A stretch of DNA of 64,000 nt, from contig DPVM01000010.1 of assembly GCA_003526845.1 (NCBI GenBank), positions 186,001 through 250,000 on the forward strand. Reading direction: 5' to 3'. Position 1 is the first letter of the stretch. Each line of letters starts with the position of its first letter. This DNA is from Oscillospiraceae bacterium. Lineage in GTDB: Bacteria; Bacillota; Clostridia; Oscillospirales; Acutalibacteraceae. The position numbers were made by a program, and so were the translations under genes. The notes beneath the pieces are model-generated. The model ran no database searches. It was not told the origin of the DNA and saw only the letters and a program-made list of their open reading frames with translations. Below are positions 44,193 to 52,503 of this stretch, piece after piece.

Positions 44193-45632
44193 TTAATATG
44201 CTTTGCCCCAATATACCATTGTTTTTGCAGGCTTGCCGCAGCAAACACATGTGTCGCTGAGATTTTCCTGCTCAAGCGGAATACAGCGTGAGCCTACGCC
44301 GGTAATTTCTTTTACCTTCTCCTCACATTCTTCGCTTCCGCACCACATTGCTTTTACAAAGCCGTCGCCGTGCTCCTCAAGTTGTTTTGTAATATCGTCA
44401 AGAGTTTTTGCAACATATGTTCTGCGCTCTCTGTTCTCAAGCGCGCTGTCATAAAGACCCTGACGAACTTCCTCGAGCTTTTCGAGAATTACAGTTTCAA
44501 TATCGTCAAGAGAAACAAATGTTTTTTCTCTGTTGTGGCGTGTAACTACTACGCACTGATTTTTCTCAATGTCTTTCGGTCCGATTTCAACACGAACAGG
44601 CACGCCTTTCATCTCGTATTCGGCAAATTTCCATCCGGGTGAATTGTCGGAATCGTCAATCTTTGCGCGGCATACCTTTTTAAGACGCTCTGTAAGCTCG
44701 TTTGCCTTTTCAAGCACGCCCTCCTTGTGTTGAGCAACAGGAACAACGATTGCCTGGATAGGCGCAACGGCAGGCGGCAAAACAAGGCCGTTATCGTCGC
44801 CGTGAGTCATAATGATTGCGCCGATTAATCTTGTTGTCATACCCCATGATGTTTGATAAGGATATTGAAGTGTGTTGTTTTTGTCAGAGAATTGAATACC
44901 GAATGCTTTTGCAAAGCCGTCGCCGAAATAGTGGCTTGTGCCTGCCTGAAGAGCTTTGCCGTCGTGCATAAGTGCCTCAATGCAGTATGTGCGCTCTGCG
45001 CCGGCAAACTTGTCGCTCTCCGTCTTTTGTCCCTGAATTACGGGGATTGCAAGGTCTTTTTGGCAAAATTCGGTGTAAACATTGAGCATTTTCTCGGTTT
45101 CATCAATTGCCTCCTCGGGTGTTGCGTGGAGAGTGTGTCCCTCCTGCCAGAGAAATTCTCTTGAACGCAAAAACGGTCTTGTCGTTTTTTCCCAACGAAC
45201 AACCGATACCCATTGATTGTAAAGCTTTGGCAAATCTCTGTGAGAGTGAACAACATTTTTGAAATGCTCGCAGAAAAGAGTTTCCGATGTCGGTCTTACA
45301 CAAAGGCGCTCCTCAAGCTTTTCCGAGCCGCCGTATGTAACCCATGCACACTCGGGTGCAAATCCCTCAACATGGTCCTTTTCCTTTTGGAGCAATGATT
45401 CCGGTATAAACATAGGCATGCAAACATTTTCATGTCCCGTTGCCTTAAACATTCCGTCAAGAATGCGCTGTATATTTTCCCATATAGCATAGCCGTAAGG
45501 TCGAATAACCATACATCCTTTTACACTTGTGTATTCGATGAGCTCTGCTTTTTTGCACACATCGGTGTACCATTTTGCAAAATCTTCATCCATTGATGTA
45601 ATTGCATCAACCATTTTTTGCTGTTTAGCCAT
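44193..45632 (-). CDS. proS: prolyl-tRNA synthetase, archaeal/eukaryotic type
   Basis: 479 residues, the short ProRS form without the bacterial editing insertion. Class II motifs: R-P-Y-G-Y-A-I-W (motif 1 region), R-W-E-K-T-T-R-P-F-L-R-S-R-E-F-L-W-Q-E-G-H (motif 2) and G-M-T-T-R-L-I-G-A-I-I-M (motif 3). The C-terminal extension with C-x4-C and C-V-C-C-G matches the zinc-binding domain of this type, and it ends in Tyr as usual. Such ProRS occurs in many Firmicutes. Leads an operon with galE; no T-box precedes it. Confidence 0.96.
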   Translation of the reverse strand: MAKQQKMVDAITSMDEDFAKWYTDVCKKAELIEYTSVKGCMVIRPYGYAIWENIQRILDGMFKATGHENVCMPMFIPESLLQKEKDHVEGFAPECAWVTYGGSEKLEERLCVRPTSETLFCEHFKNVVHSHRDLPKLYNQWVSVVRWEKTTRPFLRSREFLWQEGHTLHATPEEAIDETEKMLNVYTEFCQKDLAIPVIQGQKTESDKFAGAERTYCIEALMHDGKALQAGTSHYFGDGFAKAFGIQFSDKNNTLQYPYQTSWGMTTRLIGAIIMTHGDDNGLVLPPAVAPIQAIVVPVAQHKEGVLEKANELTERLKKVCRAKIDDSDNSPGWKFAEYEMKGVPVRVEIGPKDIEKNQCVVVTRHNREKTFVSLDDIETVILEKLEEVRQGLYDSALENRERRTYVAKTLDDITKQLEEHGDGFVKAMWCGSEECEEKVKEITGVGSRCIPLEQENLSDTCVCCGKPAKTMVYWGKAY

Positions 45633-45666
45633 AATTATCTCCTTTTCTTTATTTTACTGAAACTAT

Positions 45667-45695
45667 ATTATATACGATTTTTCTGCCGTTGTAAA
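45667..45695 (-). promoter_or_regulatory. promoter of the proS-galE operon
   Basis: Minus strand: -35 TTTACA (45690-45695), 17-base spacer, -10 TATAAT (45667-45672), about 35 bases before the proS ATG. Confidence 0.68.
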
Positions 45696-45789
45696 TATTA
45701 ATTTATCCGTTTTCTGTTGATTATAACAATTATATTTGGTTGAACTTTTGTAAAATCCGATGTAAAATCCGAGTTGCAAAATTCATCTT

Positions 45790-45828
45790 TTGTATAATTG
45801 AAACTAATTGTATAACTGTATTATACAA
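45790..45828. repeat. three copies of TTGTATAA upstream of the ATP synthase operon
   Basis: TTGTATAA occurs at 45790-45797 and 45808-45815 and inverted (TTATACAA) at 45821-45828; the last two form a perfect dyad with a 5-base spacer. The copies lie ~90-130 bases upstream of the atp promoter in a 383-base gap between divergent operons. No other gene is visible in the gap. Regulatory role is a guess. Confidence 0.4.
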
Positions 45829-45919
45829 AGCGTATTTTGTTTGTCGCTTTTTACCAAAAAAAATCGTTTTTGTTCATTAAAATTTACCACTCGCGAGGCA
45901 AAATTGCCGATTTTTTGTG

Positions 45920-45947
45920 TTGCAAAGTTGGTTTATAGTGCTATAAT
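45920..45947 (+). promoter_or_regulatory. promoter of the ATP synthase operon
   Basis: -35 TTGCAA (45920-45925), 16-base spacer, -10 TATAAT (45942-45947) with an extended TG-C before it. Confidence 0.68.
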
Positions 45948-46015
45948 GAGGGTAACAACGGAAGTAGGCAAATGCTCTTTCGTAGTTTATATATGGTAGG
46001 ATTGGAGGTATGTGC

Positions 46016-46813
46016 ATGGCGTTTGCTCCTATCACAATGAACTTGCAGGAGGAATTGACAGACCAACTGGAAATTGCCACTTGGAAGGAATTTACAATCG
46101 GCGGTGTCCATATTACTATTGATGAATGCACTGTAGTATCGTGGATAATAATGATTGTAATGACAATTATTGCCATATTGCTCACTCGAAACCTTAAGGT
46201 TGAAGGCGAAATAAGCAAAAGACAGGCGCTTCTCGAGCTTTGCTACGAAAAGGCAGAGGCTTTCTTTAAGGAAATTATGGGCCCCAAAGTTCAAAAATAC
46301 ATTCCGTATTTGATGAGCGTAGCAATTTTTATCGGCGTTTCAAACATTATCGGGCTTTTCGGTATGAAGCCGCCGACAAAAAGTATGCAGGTCGATGTTG
46401 CGTTGGCAGTAATGACAATTGTACTTGTTGAGTATAATGCTTTCAAGGACAAGGGTTTCTTCGGAAGGTTTAAAAACTTTACGAAGCCGGTTTGGATTGT
46501 AACCCCAATTAATATGTTGGAAGTTATTACAAAACCGCTGTCACTTTCAATGCGTCTTTTCGGTAATGTAATCGGCGCATTCACAATTATGGAACTTATA
46601 AAAGCAGTTGTTCCGCTGTTTGTTCCGGTTGTTCTCAGTCTTTATTTCGATATTTTCGACGGCTTGCTTCAAGCATACATTTTTGTATTCTTAAGCGCTC
46701 TTTATTTGCAGGAGGCTGTTGAAACGGAAGAAGAAACAAAGGCAAGAAAACAAAAAAGAAAAATGAAAAAGCAAAGCAAAAAACAACAAAAGTTGGCTAA
46801 AGAAGCCGCTTAA
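46016..46813 (+). CDS. atpB: F1Fo ATP synthase subunit a
   Basis: 265 residues. Membrane channel subunit with about five helices; the essential Arg is in S-L-S-M-R-L-F-G-N-V near residue 180. The tail is strongly basic (about half Lys/Arg over the last 24 residues). GGAGG lies 7 bases before the ATG at 46016; the ATG at 46010 touches that site and is rejected. First gene of the operon; no atpI or uncI precedes it. Confidence 0.95.
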   Translation: MAFAPITMNLQEELTDQLEIATWKEFTIGGVHITIDECTVVSWIIMIVMTIIAILLTRNLKVEGEISKRQALLELCYEKAEAFFKEIMGPKVQKYIPYLMSVAIFIGVSNIIGLFGMKPPTKSMQVDVALAVMTIVLVEYNAFKDKGFFGRFKNFTKPVWIVTPINMLEVITKPLSLSMRLFGNVIGAFTIMELIKAVVPLFVPVVLSLYFDIFDGLLQAYIFVFLSALYLQEAVETEEETKARKQKRKMKKQSKKQQKLAKEAA

Positions 46814-46839
46814 TAACTGATTTAAAAGGAGATAAAATT

Positions 46840-47055
46840 ATGATCGCAATCGGTGCAGGTATTGCTCTTATCTGTGGACTCGGCGCAGGTATCGGTATTG
46901 GTATAGCAACAGGTAAAGCCGTAGAGGCTCAGGCTCGTCAGCCTGAAATGGCAGGTAAGATTCAAACAACGCTTATTCTCGGTGCCGCTTTGTCGGAGGC
47001 TACCGCTATTTACGGTCTTATCGGCGCAATCCTTATCATATTCATGGTAAAATAA
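46840..47055 (+). CDS. atpE: F1Fo ATP synthase subunit c
   Basis: 71 residues, two helices around the A-R-Q-P-E loop (residues 32-36). The ion-binding carboxylate is E53. Aligned to the sodium-type c of Ilyobacter, the Gln ligand is replaced by Ile20 and the Ser after the Glu by Ala54, so the ring should bind H+ rather than Na+. The glycine-rich helix 1 packs the ring. AAAGGAG precedes the ATG. Confidence 0.96.
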   Translation: MIAIGAGIALICGLGAGIGIGIATGKAVEAQARQPEMAGKIQTTLILGAALSEATAIYGLIGAILIIFMVK

Positions 47056-47101
47056 ACTGCCTTGAGCAAAACAATATTCTTTATGAAAGGATATAATTTT
47101 A

Positions 47102-47584
47102 ATGTTAAAATTTGACTTAAATTTGCTCTGGACAGTCATCAATCTTATCGTTTTCTTTGTGCTTATGAAAGTATTTCTGTTTAAGCCGATAAAGAAAACT
47201 CTTGATGCCCGTAAGGAGCTTATCGCAAAACAATTTAAAGATGCCGAAGATGCCAACAATGCGGCAGAACAGAAAATGGCTGATTATGAAAGCAAAATCG
47301 CCAATGTTCAGTCCGAAGCAGAGCAGATTATCAGTGATGCAAAGGATAATGCCAAGGTTGAATACGGCAAGATTATCAGCAGGGCAGAGGTTGACACCGC
47401 TCGCATGAAGAAAGAGGCTCAAAAGCAAATTGACGCCGAAAAAGAGAGTGCCCGTGCAGCCGCTAAAGAGGAAATTGCATCTCTTGCCATGCAGGCAGCT
47501 GAAAAAGTTGTCGGCGCAAATGTTGATGATAAAACAAATAACGACATTCTTAATGAATTTTTAAATGAAAGTAGTGTAGATTAA
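47102..47584 (+). CDS. atpF: F1Fo ATP synthase subunit b
   Basis: 160 residues: one N-terminal membrane helix (~7-26), then K-P-I-K-K-T-L-D-A-R-K and a long charged helix forming the peripheral stalk, which binds delta at the top of F1. Its TAA overlaps the ATG of the next gene by one base, so translation of b and the delta-alpha fusion is probably coupled. Confidence 0.95.
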   Translation: MLKFDLNLLWTVINLIVFFVLMKVFLFKPIKKTLDARKELIAKQFKDAEDANNAAEQKMADYESKIANVQSEAEQIISDAKDNAKVEYGKIISRAEVDTARMKKEAQKQIDAEKESARAAAKEEIASLAMQAAEKVVGANVDDKTNNDILNEFLNESSVD

Positions 47585-49605
47585 TGCTTCAAAAAATTGA
47601 TGAATATGTTACTGCACTGCTTAAAGCAAATGTCAGTGCAGACGACATTGATAAAACCGACTCGGTTATCAAAGCAGCCCCCGAGGTCAGCGAAATTCTT
47701 GATAATCCCGCAGTTTCACATGATGAAAAGGCGGCAGCCGTAAACGAGCTTTTCCCTGCAAGCGTCAGAGAATTTCTTCTTTCGGTAGCGGAAAATCAGG
47801 AAATTGCTTCATTTGCCGAAATTGCAAAGGCATACCATGAGGCGCTCGACAAAAAGAATAATATCGCAACGGCAACCGTTACATGTGTAACAGAGCCGAG
47901 CGACGAACAGCTCGACGGTTTAAAAGCATTCGTTTGCAAGGAAACCGGCGCTGCCGACGCAAAGATTGAACTTGTAAAAGACCCGTCAATCATCGGCGGT
48001 TTCATCATTCAGGTCGGCAACAAGCAGTATGACCGCAGCCTTAAATCAAAGCTTTCCTCTATCAAAGAGGAGGTAACAAAGCAGGCAAGAAAGTCAAACG
48101 ATGTTAACGCCGAAGATGTTATCGCAGTCCTTAAAAAGGATATTAAAGATTATAAATTTGCCACAGAGGGCGAGGAAATCGGCTCTGTCATCACAGTAGG
48201 TGACGGTATCGCCACAATCCACGGTCTTGACCATGCAATGTACGGCGAGATTGTTGTGTTTGAATGCGGCGTAAAGGGTATGATTCAGGATATTAAAAAG
48301 AATTCCGTAGGTTGTATCCTTTTCGGCAGTGACTCCGAGATTTATGAGGGCTCAAAGGTTAAAAGAACTCATAAAAAAGCAGGTGTTCCGGTCGGTGACG
48401 CATTTATCGGCAGAATCGTAAACGCTTTAGGCGAGCCTATTGACGGCAAGGGCGACATTCCGGCAGACGATTACCGTCTTGTTGAACAGTCTGCTCCTTC
48501 AATCGTTGAGAGAAAAAAGGTTTCTCAGCCGCTTGAAACAGGTATTTTGGCTATCGACTCAATGTTCCCGATAGGCAGAGGTCAGCGTGAGCTTATCATC
48601 GGCGACAGACAAACAGGTAAAACTTCTATCGCTCTTGATACGATACTTAACCAAAAGGGCAAGGATTGTATTTGTATTTACAATGCAATCGGTCAAAAGG
48701 CGTCAACTGTCGCAAAACTTGTCGGCGACCTTGAAAAACACGGCGCAATGGATTACACAATCGTTGTTTGCTCAACTGCGGCAGACCCTGCGTCGCTTCA
48801 ATATATTTCGCCTTATTCGGCAACAGCTATTGCGGAATACTTTATGTATAAGGGCAAGGATTGCCTTATCGTTTATGATGATTTGAGTAAGCATGCCGTT
48901 GCATATCGTGCAATTTCGTTGCTTTTGGAGAGACCGCCCGGAAGAGAAGCTTATCCCGGCGATGTATTCTATTTACATTCTCGTTTGCTTGAACGCTCAA
49001 GCCGTTTGAGTGACGAACTCGGCGGAGGTTCAATCACCGCATTGCCTATTATCGAAACACAGGCAGGCGACGTATCCGCTTATATCCCGACAAATGTTAT
49101 TTCTATCACCGACGGACAGATTTATCTTGAATCCGACCTTTTCTTCAGCGGTCAAAGACCGGCTGTCAATGTCGGACTTTCGGTATCCCGTGTAGGCGGT
49201 GACGCACAAACAAAGGCTATGAAAAAGGCGGCAGGCTCGTTGCGTGTTGACCTTGCTCAGTTCAGAGAGATGGAAGTTTTCACACAGTTCTCTTCCGACC
49301 TTGACGACGAAACAAAGGCAAACCTTGCATACGGCGAGGGTCTTATGCAACTTTTGAAACAGCCGCTCGGCAATCCTATGTCGCTTTCACAGCAGGTAGT
49401 AACTTTGGTTGCCGCTATCGGAAAAAGATTTGTCGGTATTGCGACTGACGATATTAAAAAATATCAAGGCGCTATGCTTGATTATTTTGCCGAAAATAAA
49501 TCGGACATTATGAGCGAAATCGAATCACTCAAAGTTCTTGACGGCTCGTTGAGAGAACAAATTCTCAACGCGGTTGATGAGTTTTCGGCTTCATATAACA
49601 AATAA
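47584..49605 (+). CDS. fused F1 ATP synthase delta-alpha subunit
   Basis: 673 residues in one frame. Residues 1-~165 are a complete delta (OSCP) subunit: N-terminal helical bundle and the C-terminal motif D-P-S-I-I-G-G-F-I-I-Q-V-G-N. From ~170 an alpha subunit follows: N-A-E-D-V-I-A-V-L-K-K-D-I-K-D-Y matches its N-terminus, the P-loop G-D-R-Q-T-G-K-T is at 340-347, an offset of 171 from E. coli alpha, and G-V-I-V-type and visit motifs run on to the end at 503 alpha residues. Both parts look intact. No stop, ATG, GTG or TTG in frame occurs at the junction, although AGGAGGT (48068-48074) stands there. Frame conservation over two full subunits argues against a sequencing artefact. Symbols atpH and atpA apply to the two halves. 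Confidence 0.93.
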   Translation: MLQKIDEYVTALLKANVSADDIDKTDSVIKAAPEVSEILDNPAVSHDEKAAAVNELFPASVREFLLSVAENQEIASFAEIAKAYHEALDKKNNIATATVTCVTEPSDEQLDGLKAFVCKETGAADAKIELVKDPSIIGGFIIQVGNKQYDRSLKSKLSSIKEEVTKQARKSNDVNAEDVIAVLKKDIKDYKFATEGEEIGSVITVGDGIATIHGLDHAMYGEIVVFECGVKGMIQDIKKNSVGCILFGSDSEIYEGSKVKRTHKKAGVPVGDAFIGRIVNALGEPIDGKGDIPADDYRLVEQSAPSIVERKKVSQPLETGILAIDSMFPIGRGQRELIIGDRQTGKTSIALDTILNQKGKDCICIYNAIGQKASTVAKLVGDLEKHGAMDYTIVVCSTAADPASLQYISPYSATAIAEYFMYKGKDCLIVYDDLSKHAVAYRAISLLLERPPGREAYPGDVFYLHSRLLERSSRLSDELGGGSITALPIIETQAGDVSAYIPTNVISITDGQIYLESDLFFSGQRPAVNVGLSVSRVGGDAQTKAMKKAAGSLRVDLAQFREMEVFTQFSSDLDDETKANLAYGEGLMQLLKQPLGNPMSLSQQVVTLVAAIGKRFVGIATDDIKKYQGAMLDYFAENKSDIMSEIESLKVLDGSLREQILNAVDEFSASYNK

Positions 49606-49623
49606 TGCATAAGGACAGATTAT

Positions 49624-50508
49624 ATGGCTAATGCAAGAGAAATCCAAGGCAGAATGAAGTCCATCAAGGACACTATGAAAATCACAAACGCGATGTATAT
49701 GGTGTCCTCCTCAAAGCTTCAAAAAGCCAGAAGAGATTTAAAAAACACAGAGCCTTTCTTCTATTTGATTCAGGATTCACTTGCAAAAATTCTTGACGCT
49801 GCTCCCGAAGCGGGCAACAGATTTTTCGACACCCGCGATTTTAAGAGCAAAAAGGATAAAACGGTCGGCTATCTTGTAATTACGGCTGATAAAGGATTGG
49901 CAGGCGCTTATAACCACAATGTTATCAAGCTTGCCGAAAAACTTGCCGAAAATGAGGAAAAGGGTATGCTTTTTGTTGTCGGTCAACTCGGCAGACACTA
50001 TTTTGAAAGCAAGAGTATTCCGATTGATTATAATTTTAACTATACCGCACAAAATCCTACAATGAACCGCGCAAGACATATTGCAGGTGTTCTGTCAAAA
50101 TTGTTTTTGCAAAACAAAATAGACGAGGTTTATGTTGTATATACACGAATGGTTAATTCAATGACCGTTGAGGCAACAAGCCAAAAAATACTTCCGCTTG
50201 AAAAGGGAAGTATTAAGATGCAGGAGAACGAACTTGTTGAAAAGTACGAAAATGCGGCTTTTCTCCCCGATGCACAAACGGTGTTTAACAAAATCGTTCC
50301 CGACTATCTCACCGGCTTTATTTTCGGTGCGCTTGTCGAGTCGTATTGCAGTGAGCACAATGCCCGTATGATGGCAATGCAAACCGCAACAGACAGTGCA
50401 AAAGAAATGATCAGAGATTTGTCCATTCAGTTTAACCGTGCAAGACAAGCCGCCATCACTCAGGAAATCACCGAGGTTGTCGGCGGTTCAAAAGCATCAA
50501 ATAAATAA
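49624..50508 (+). CDS. atpG: F1 ATP synthase subunit gamma
   Basis: 294 residues, normal length. Rotor shaft: N-terminal R-E-I-Q-G-R-M-K-S-I-K-D-T-M-K-I-T-N-A-M helix, the Rossmann-like centre with D-K-G-L-A-G-A-Y-N, and the C-terminal M-x-x-A-T-D-S-A helix that enters the alpha3beta3 barrel. Follows the fusion after 18 bases. Confidence 0.96.
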   Translation: MANAREIQGRMKSIKDTMKITNAMYMVSSSKLQKARRDLKNTEPFFYLIQDSLAKILDAAPEAGNRFFDTRDFKSKKDKTVGYLVITADKGLAGAYNHNVIKLAEKLAENEEKGMLFVVGQLGRHYFESKSIPIDYNFNYTAQNPTMNRARHIAGVLSKLFLQNKIDEVYVVYTRMVNSMTVEATSQKILPLEKGSIKMQENELVEKYENAAFLPDAQTVFNKIVPDYLTGFIFGALVESYCSEHNARMMAMQTATDSAKEMIRDLSIQFNRARQAAITQEITEVVGGSKASNK

Positions 50509-50532
50509 TTACCTTTCAGAAAGGTGAAAAGT

Positions 50533-51915
50533 ATGAGTTACGGAAAAATAGTTCAGGTCATGGGACCTGTTGTCGATGTTCAGTTCGACGGTACTCTTCC
50601 AAAAATCAAAGATGCCCTTGAAGTAAACAACAACGGCAAAAAGGCTGTTATGGAGGTTGCACAGCATATCGGCAACAATGTTGTTCGCTGCATTATGCTT
50701 GCTGCATCCGAGGGTCTTTATAAGGATATGCAGGTTGAGGCAACCGGCGGCTCCATCAAGGTTCCGATTGGCGAGAAAACGCTCGGCAGATTGTTTAATG
50801 TTGTCGGCGAAACAATCGACGATTTGGAAAGCCTCGATAACGAGGAGCACTGGTCGATTCACCGCAAGCCCCCCACATTTGAGGAGCAATCCTCCAAGGT
50901 TGAAATACTTGAAACAGGCATCAAGGTTATCGACCTTCTCACCCCTTATCAAAAGGGCGGTAAAATCGGCTTGTTCGGCGGTGCCGGCGTTGGTAAAACC
51001 GTTCTTATTCAAGAGCTTATCACCAATGTCGCAACACAGCACGGCGGCTATTCGATTTTCACCGGTGTAGGTGAGCGTTCGCGTGAAGGTAACGACCTTT
51101 GGAACGAAATGAAAGAGTCCGGCGTTATCAACAAAACGGCGCTTGTTTTCGGACAGATGAACGAGCCGCCCGGAGCGCGTATGCGTGTTGCCGAAACAGG
51201 ACTTACAATGGCAGAGTATTTTCGTGATAAGGAGCATCAGGATGTGCTTCTCTTCATTGATAATATTTTCAGATTTATTCAGGCAGGCTCGGAGGTTTCC
51301 GCTCTGTTGGGCAGAATGCCGTCAGCCGTAGGTTATCAGCCGACCCTTGCAACAGATGTCGGCGAACTTCAGGAGCGTATCACATCAACTAAAAACGGCT
51401 CAATCACATCAGTTCAGGCTGTTTATGTTCCTGCCGATGACCTTACCGACCCGGCACCTGCAACAACATTTGCGCACTTGGACGCTACAACCGTTCTTTC
51501 GCGTAAAATCGTTGAAAAAGGTATTTATCCGGCTGTTGACCCACTTGAGTCAAACTCCCGTATCCTTGAGGCGGATGTTGTTGGCGAGGAGCATTACGAG
51601 GTTGCCCGCAGAGTTCAGGAATATCTTCAAAAATATAAGGAATTGCAGGATATTATCGCAATCCTCGGTATGGAGGAGCTTTCGGATGAAGATAAGCTTG
51701 CTGTTTATCGTGCAAGAAAACTTGAAAAGTTCCTTTCACAGCCGTTCCATGTTGCCGAAACTTTCACAGGTTTAAAGGGCGTTTATGTTCCGCTTAAGGA
51801 ATCTATCCGCGGCTTTAAGGCAATTATCGACGGCGAGGTTGACGATCTTCCGGAGCAGGCATTCTTCAATGTCGGCACTATCGACGATGCAATCGAAAAG
51901 GCAAAAACACTCTGA
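50533..51915 (+). CDS. atpD: F1 ATP synthase subunit beta
   Basis: 460 residues. Catalytic subunit: P-loop G-G-A-G-V-G-K-T near 150-157, G-E-R-S-R-E-G-N-D-L near 185, the Walker B strand L-L-F-I-D-N-I-F-R near 240, and the D-E-L-S-D-like loop E-E-L-S-D-E-D that interacts with gamma. AGGTG lies 6 bases before the ATG at 50533; a GTG 9 bases earlier is rejected. It is not affected by the delta-alpha fusion. Confidence 0.97.
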   Translation: MSYGKIVQVMGPVVDVQFDGTLPKIKDALEVNNNGKKAVMEVAQHIGNNVVRCIMLAASEGLYKDMQVEATGGSIKVPIGEKTLGRLFNVVGETIDDLESLDNEEHWSIHRKPPTFEEQSSKVEILETGIKVIDLLTPYQKGGKIGLFGGAGVGKTVLIQELITNVATQHGGYSIFTGVGERSREGNDLWNEMKESGVINKTALVFGQMNEPPGARMRVAETGLTMAEYFRDKEHQDVLLFIDNIFRFIQAGSEVSALLGRMPSAVGYQPTLATDVGELQERITSTKNGSITSVQAVYVPADDLTDPAPATTFAHLDATTVLSRKIVEKGIYPAVDPLESNSRILEADVVGEEHYEVARRVQEYLQKYKELQDIIAILGMEELSDEDKLAVYRARKLEKFLSQPFHVAETFTGLKGVYVPLKESIRGFKAIIDGEVDDLPEQAFFNVGTIDDAIEKAKTL

Positions 51916-51927
51916 TGAGGTGACGCC

Positions 51928-52341
51928 ATGAATACTTTTAAACTTAAAATCGTTGCTTCGGATAAGGTGTTTTTCGACGGCGACTGCCGCCAGCTCGTCC
52001 TTCCGATTGCCGATGACGGACTTTACGGTTTCCTTGCAAACCACGAAAATATGGTTGCTCCCGTCGAGTTCGGCGAAATGAAAATAACCGACGCCGACGG
52101 CAAGGTTATCGATGCGTTTATCGGCGACGGATTTATCGAATTTTTCGACAATGTGGCAAATGTTGTTTGCATTTCTGCCGAATTGCCCGAGAATATTGAT
52201 AAGCGCAGAGCGCAGGAGGCTAAAGAGAGAGCCGAGGAAAAGCTCAGACAAAAGCAGTCGATTTACGAATACAATCAGTCAATGGCAGACCTTTCAAGAG
52301 CCATGGAGCGCTTGAAGGTCAAAAACCGCCACGAAATTTAA
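51928..52341 (+). CDS. atpC: F1 ATP synthase subunit epsilon
   Basis: 137 residues: N-terminal beta-sandwich (L-P-I-A-D-D-G-L-Y-G-F-L-A-N-H-E near 25-40) and a C-terminal helical hairpin (R-R-A-Q-E-A-K-E-R-A-E-E-K-L) that can inhibit rotation. Last gene of the operon, followed by a strong terminator. Confidence 0.95.
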   Translation: MNTFKLKIVASDKVFFDGDCRQLVLPIADDGLYGFLANHENMVAPVEFGEMKITDADGKVIDAFIGDGFIEFFDNVANVVCISAELPENIDKRRAQEAKERAEEKLRQKQSIYEYNQSMADLSRAMERLKVKNRHEI

Positions 52342-52354
52342 CAAAATATTTTTT

Positions 52355-52395
52355 AATGCGACAGATTCTCCGTCTGTCGCATTGTTGCTTTTTCG
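52355..52395 (+). terminator. terminator of the ATP synthase operon
   Basis: Ten-base perfect stem (52356-52365 with 52373-52382), 7-base loop, T-rich run after it. Confidence 0.88.
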
Positions 52396-52420
52396 TGACT
52401 CTTTTTGATTGCCATCAAAT

Positions 52421-52449
52421 TTGACACGGCGATTTATTTGTGATATAAC
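52421..52449 (+). promoter_or_regulatory. promoter of the acyltransferase gene
   Basis: -35 TTGACA (52421-52426), 17-base spacer, -10 TATAAC (52444-52449). Confidence 0.7.
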
Positions 52450-52503
52450 AAAGTTGTTCTTTTTTGAGTAAAGATTGTCAAATTGAGAGGATAAATGTAA
52501 AAT

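Noticed and set aside
45633..45789. T-box before proS
   Set aside because: The promoter is only ~35 bases from the start codon and no T-box sequence is seen.
48061..48110. A missed frameshift separating delta and alpha
   Set aside because: Both sides are in the same frame without stop, the linker reads as a normal charged helix, and no alternative start fits; still listed as the way to refute the fusion.
50509..51237. Open frame of 242 codons on the minus strand
   Set aside because: Antisense to atpD.
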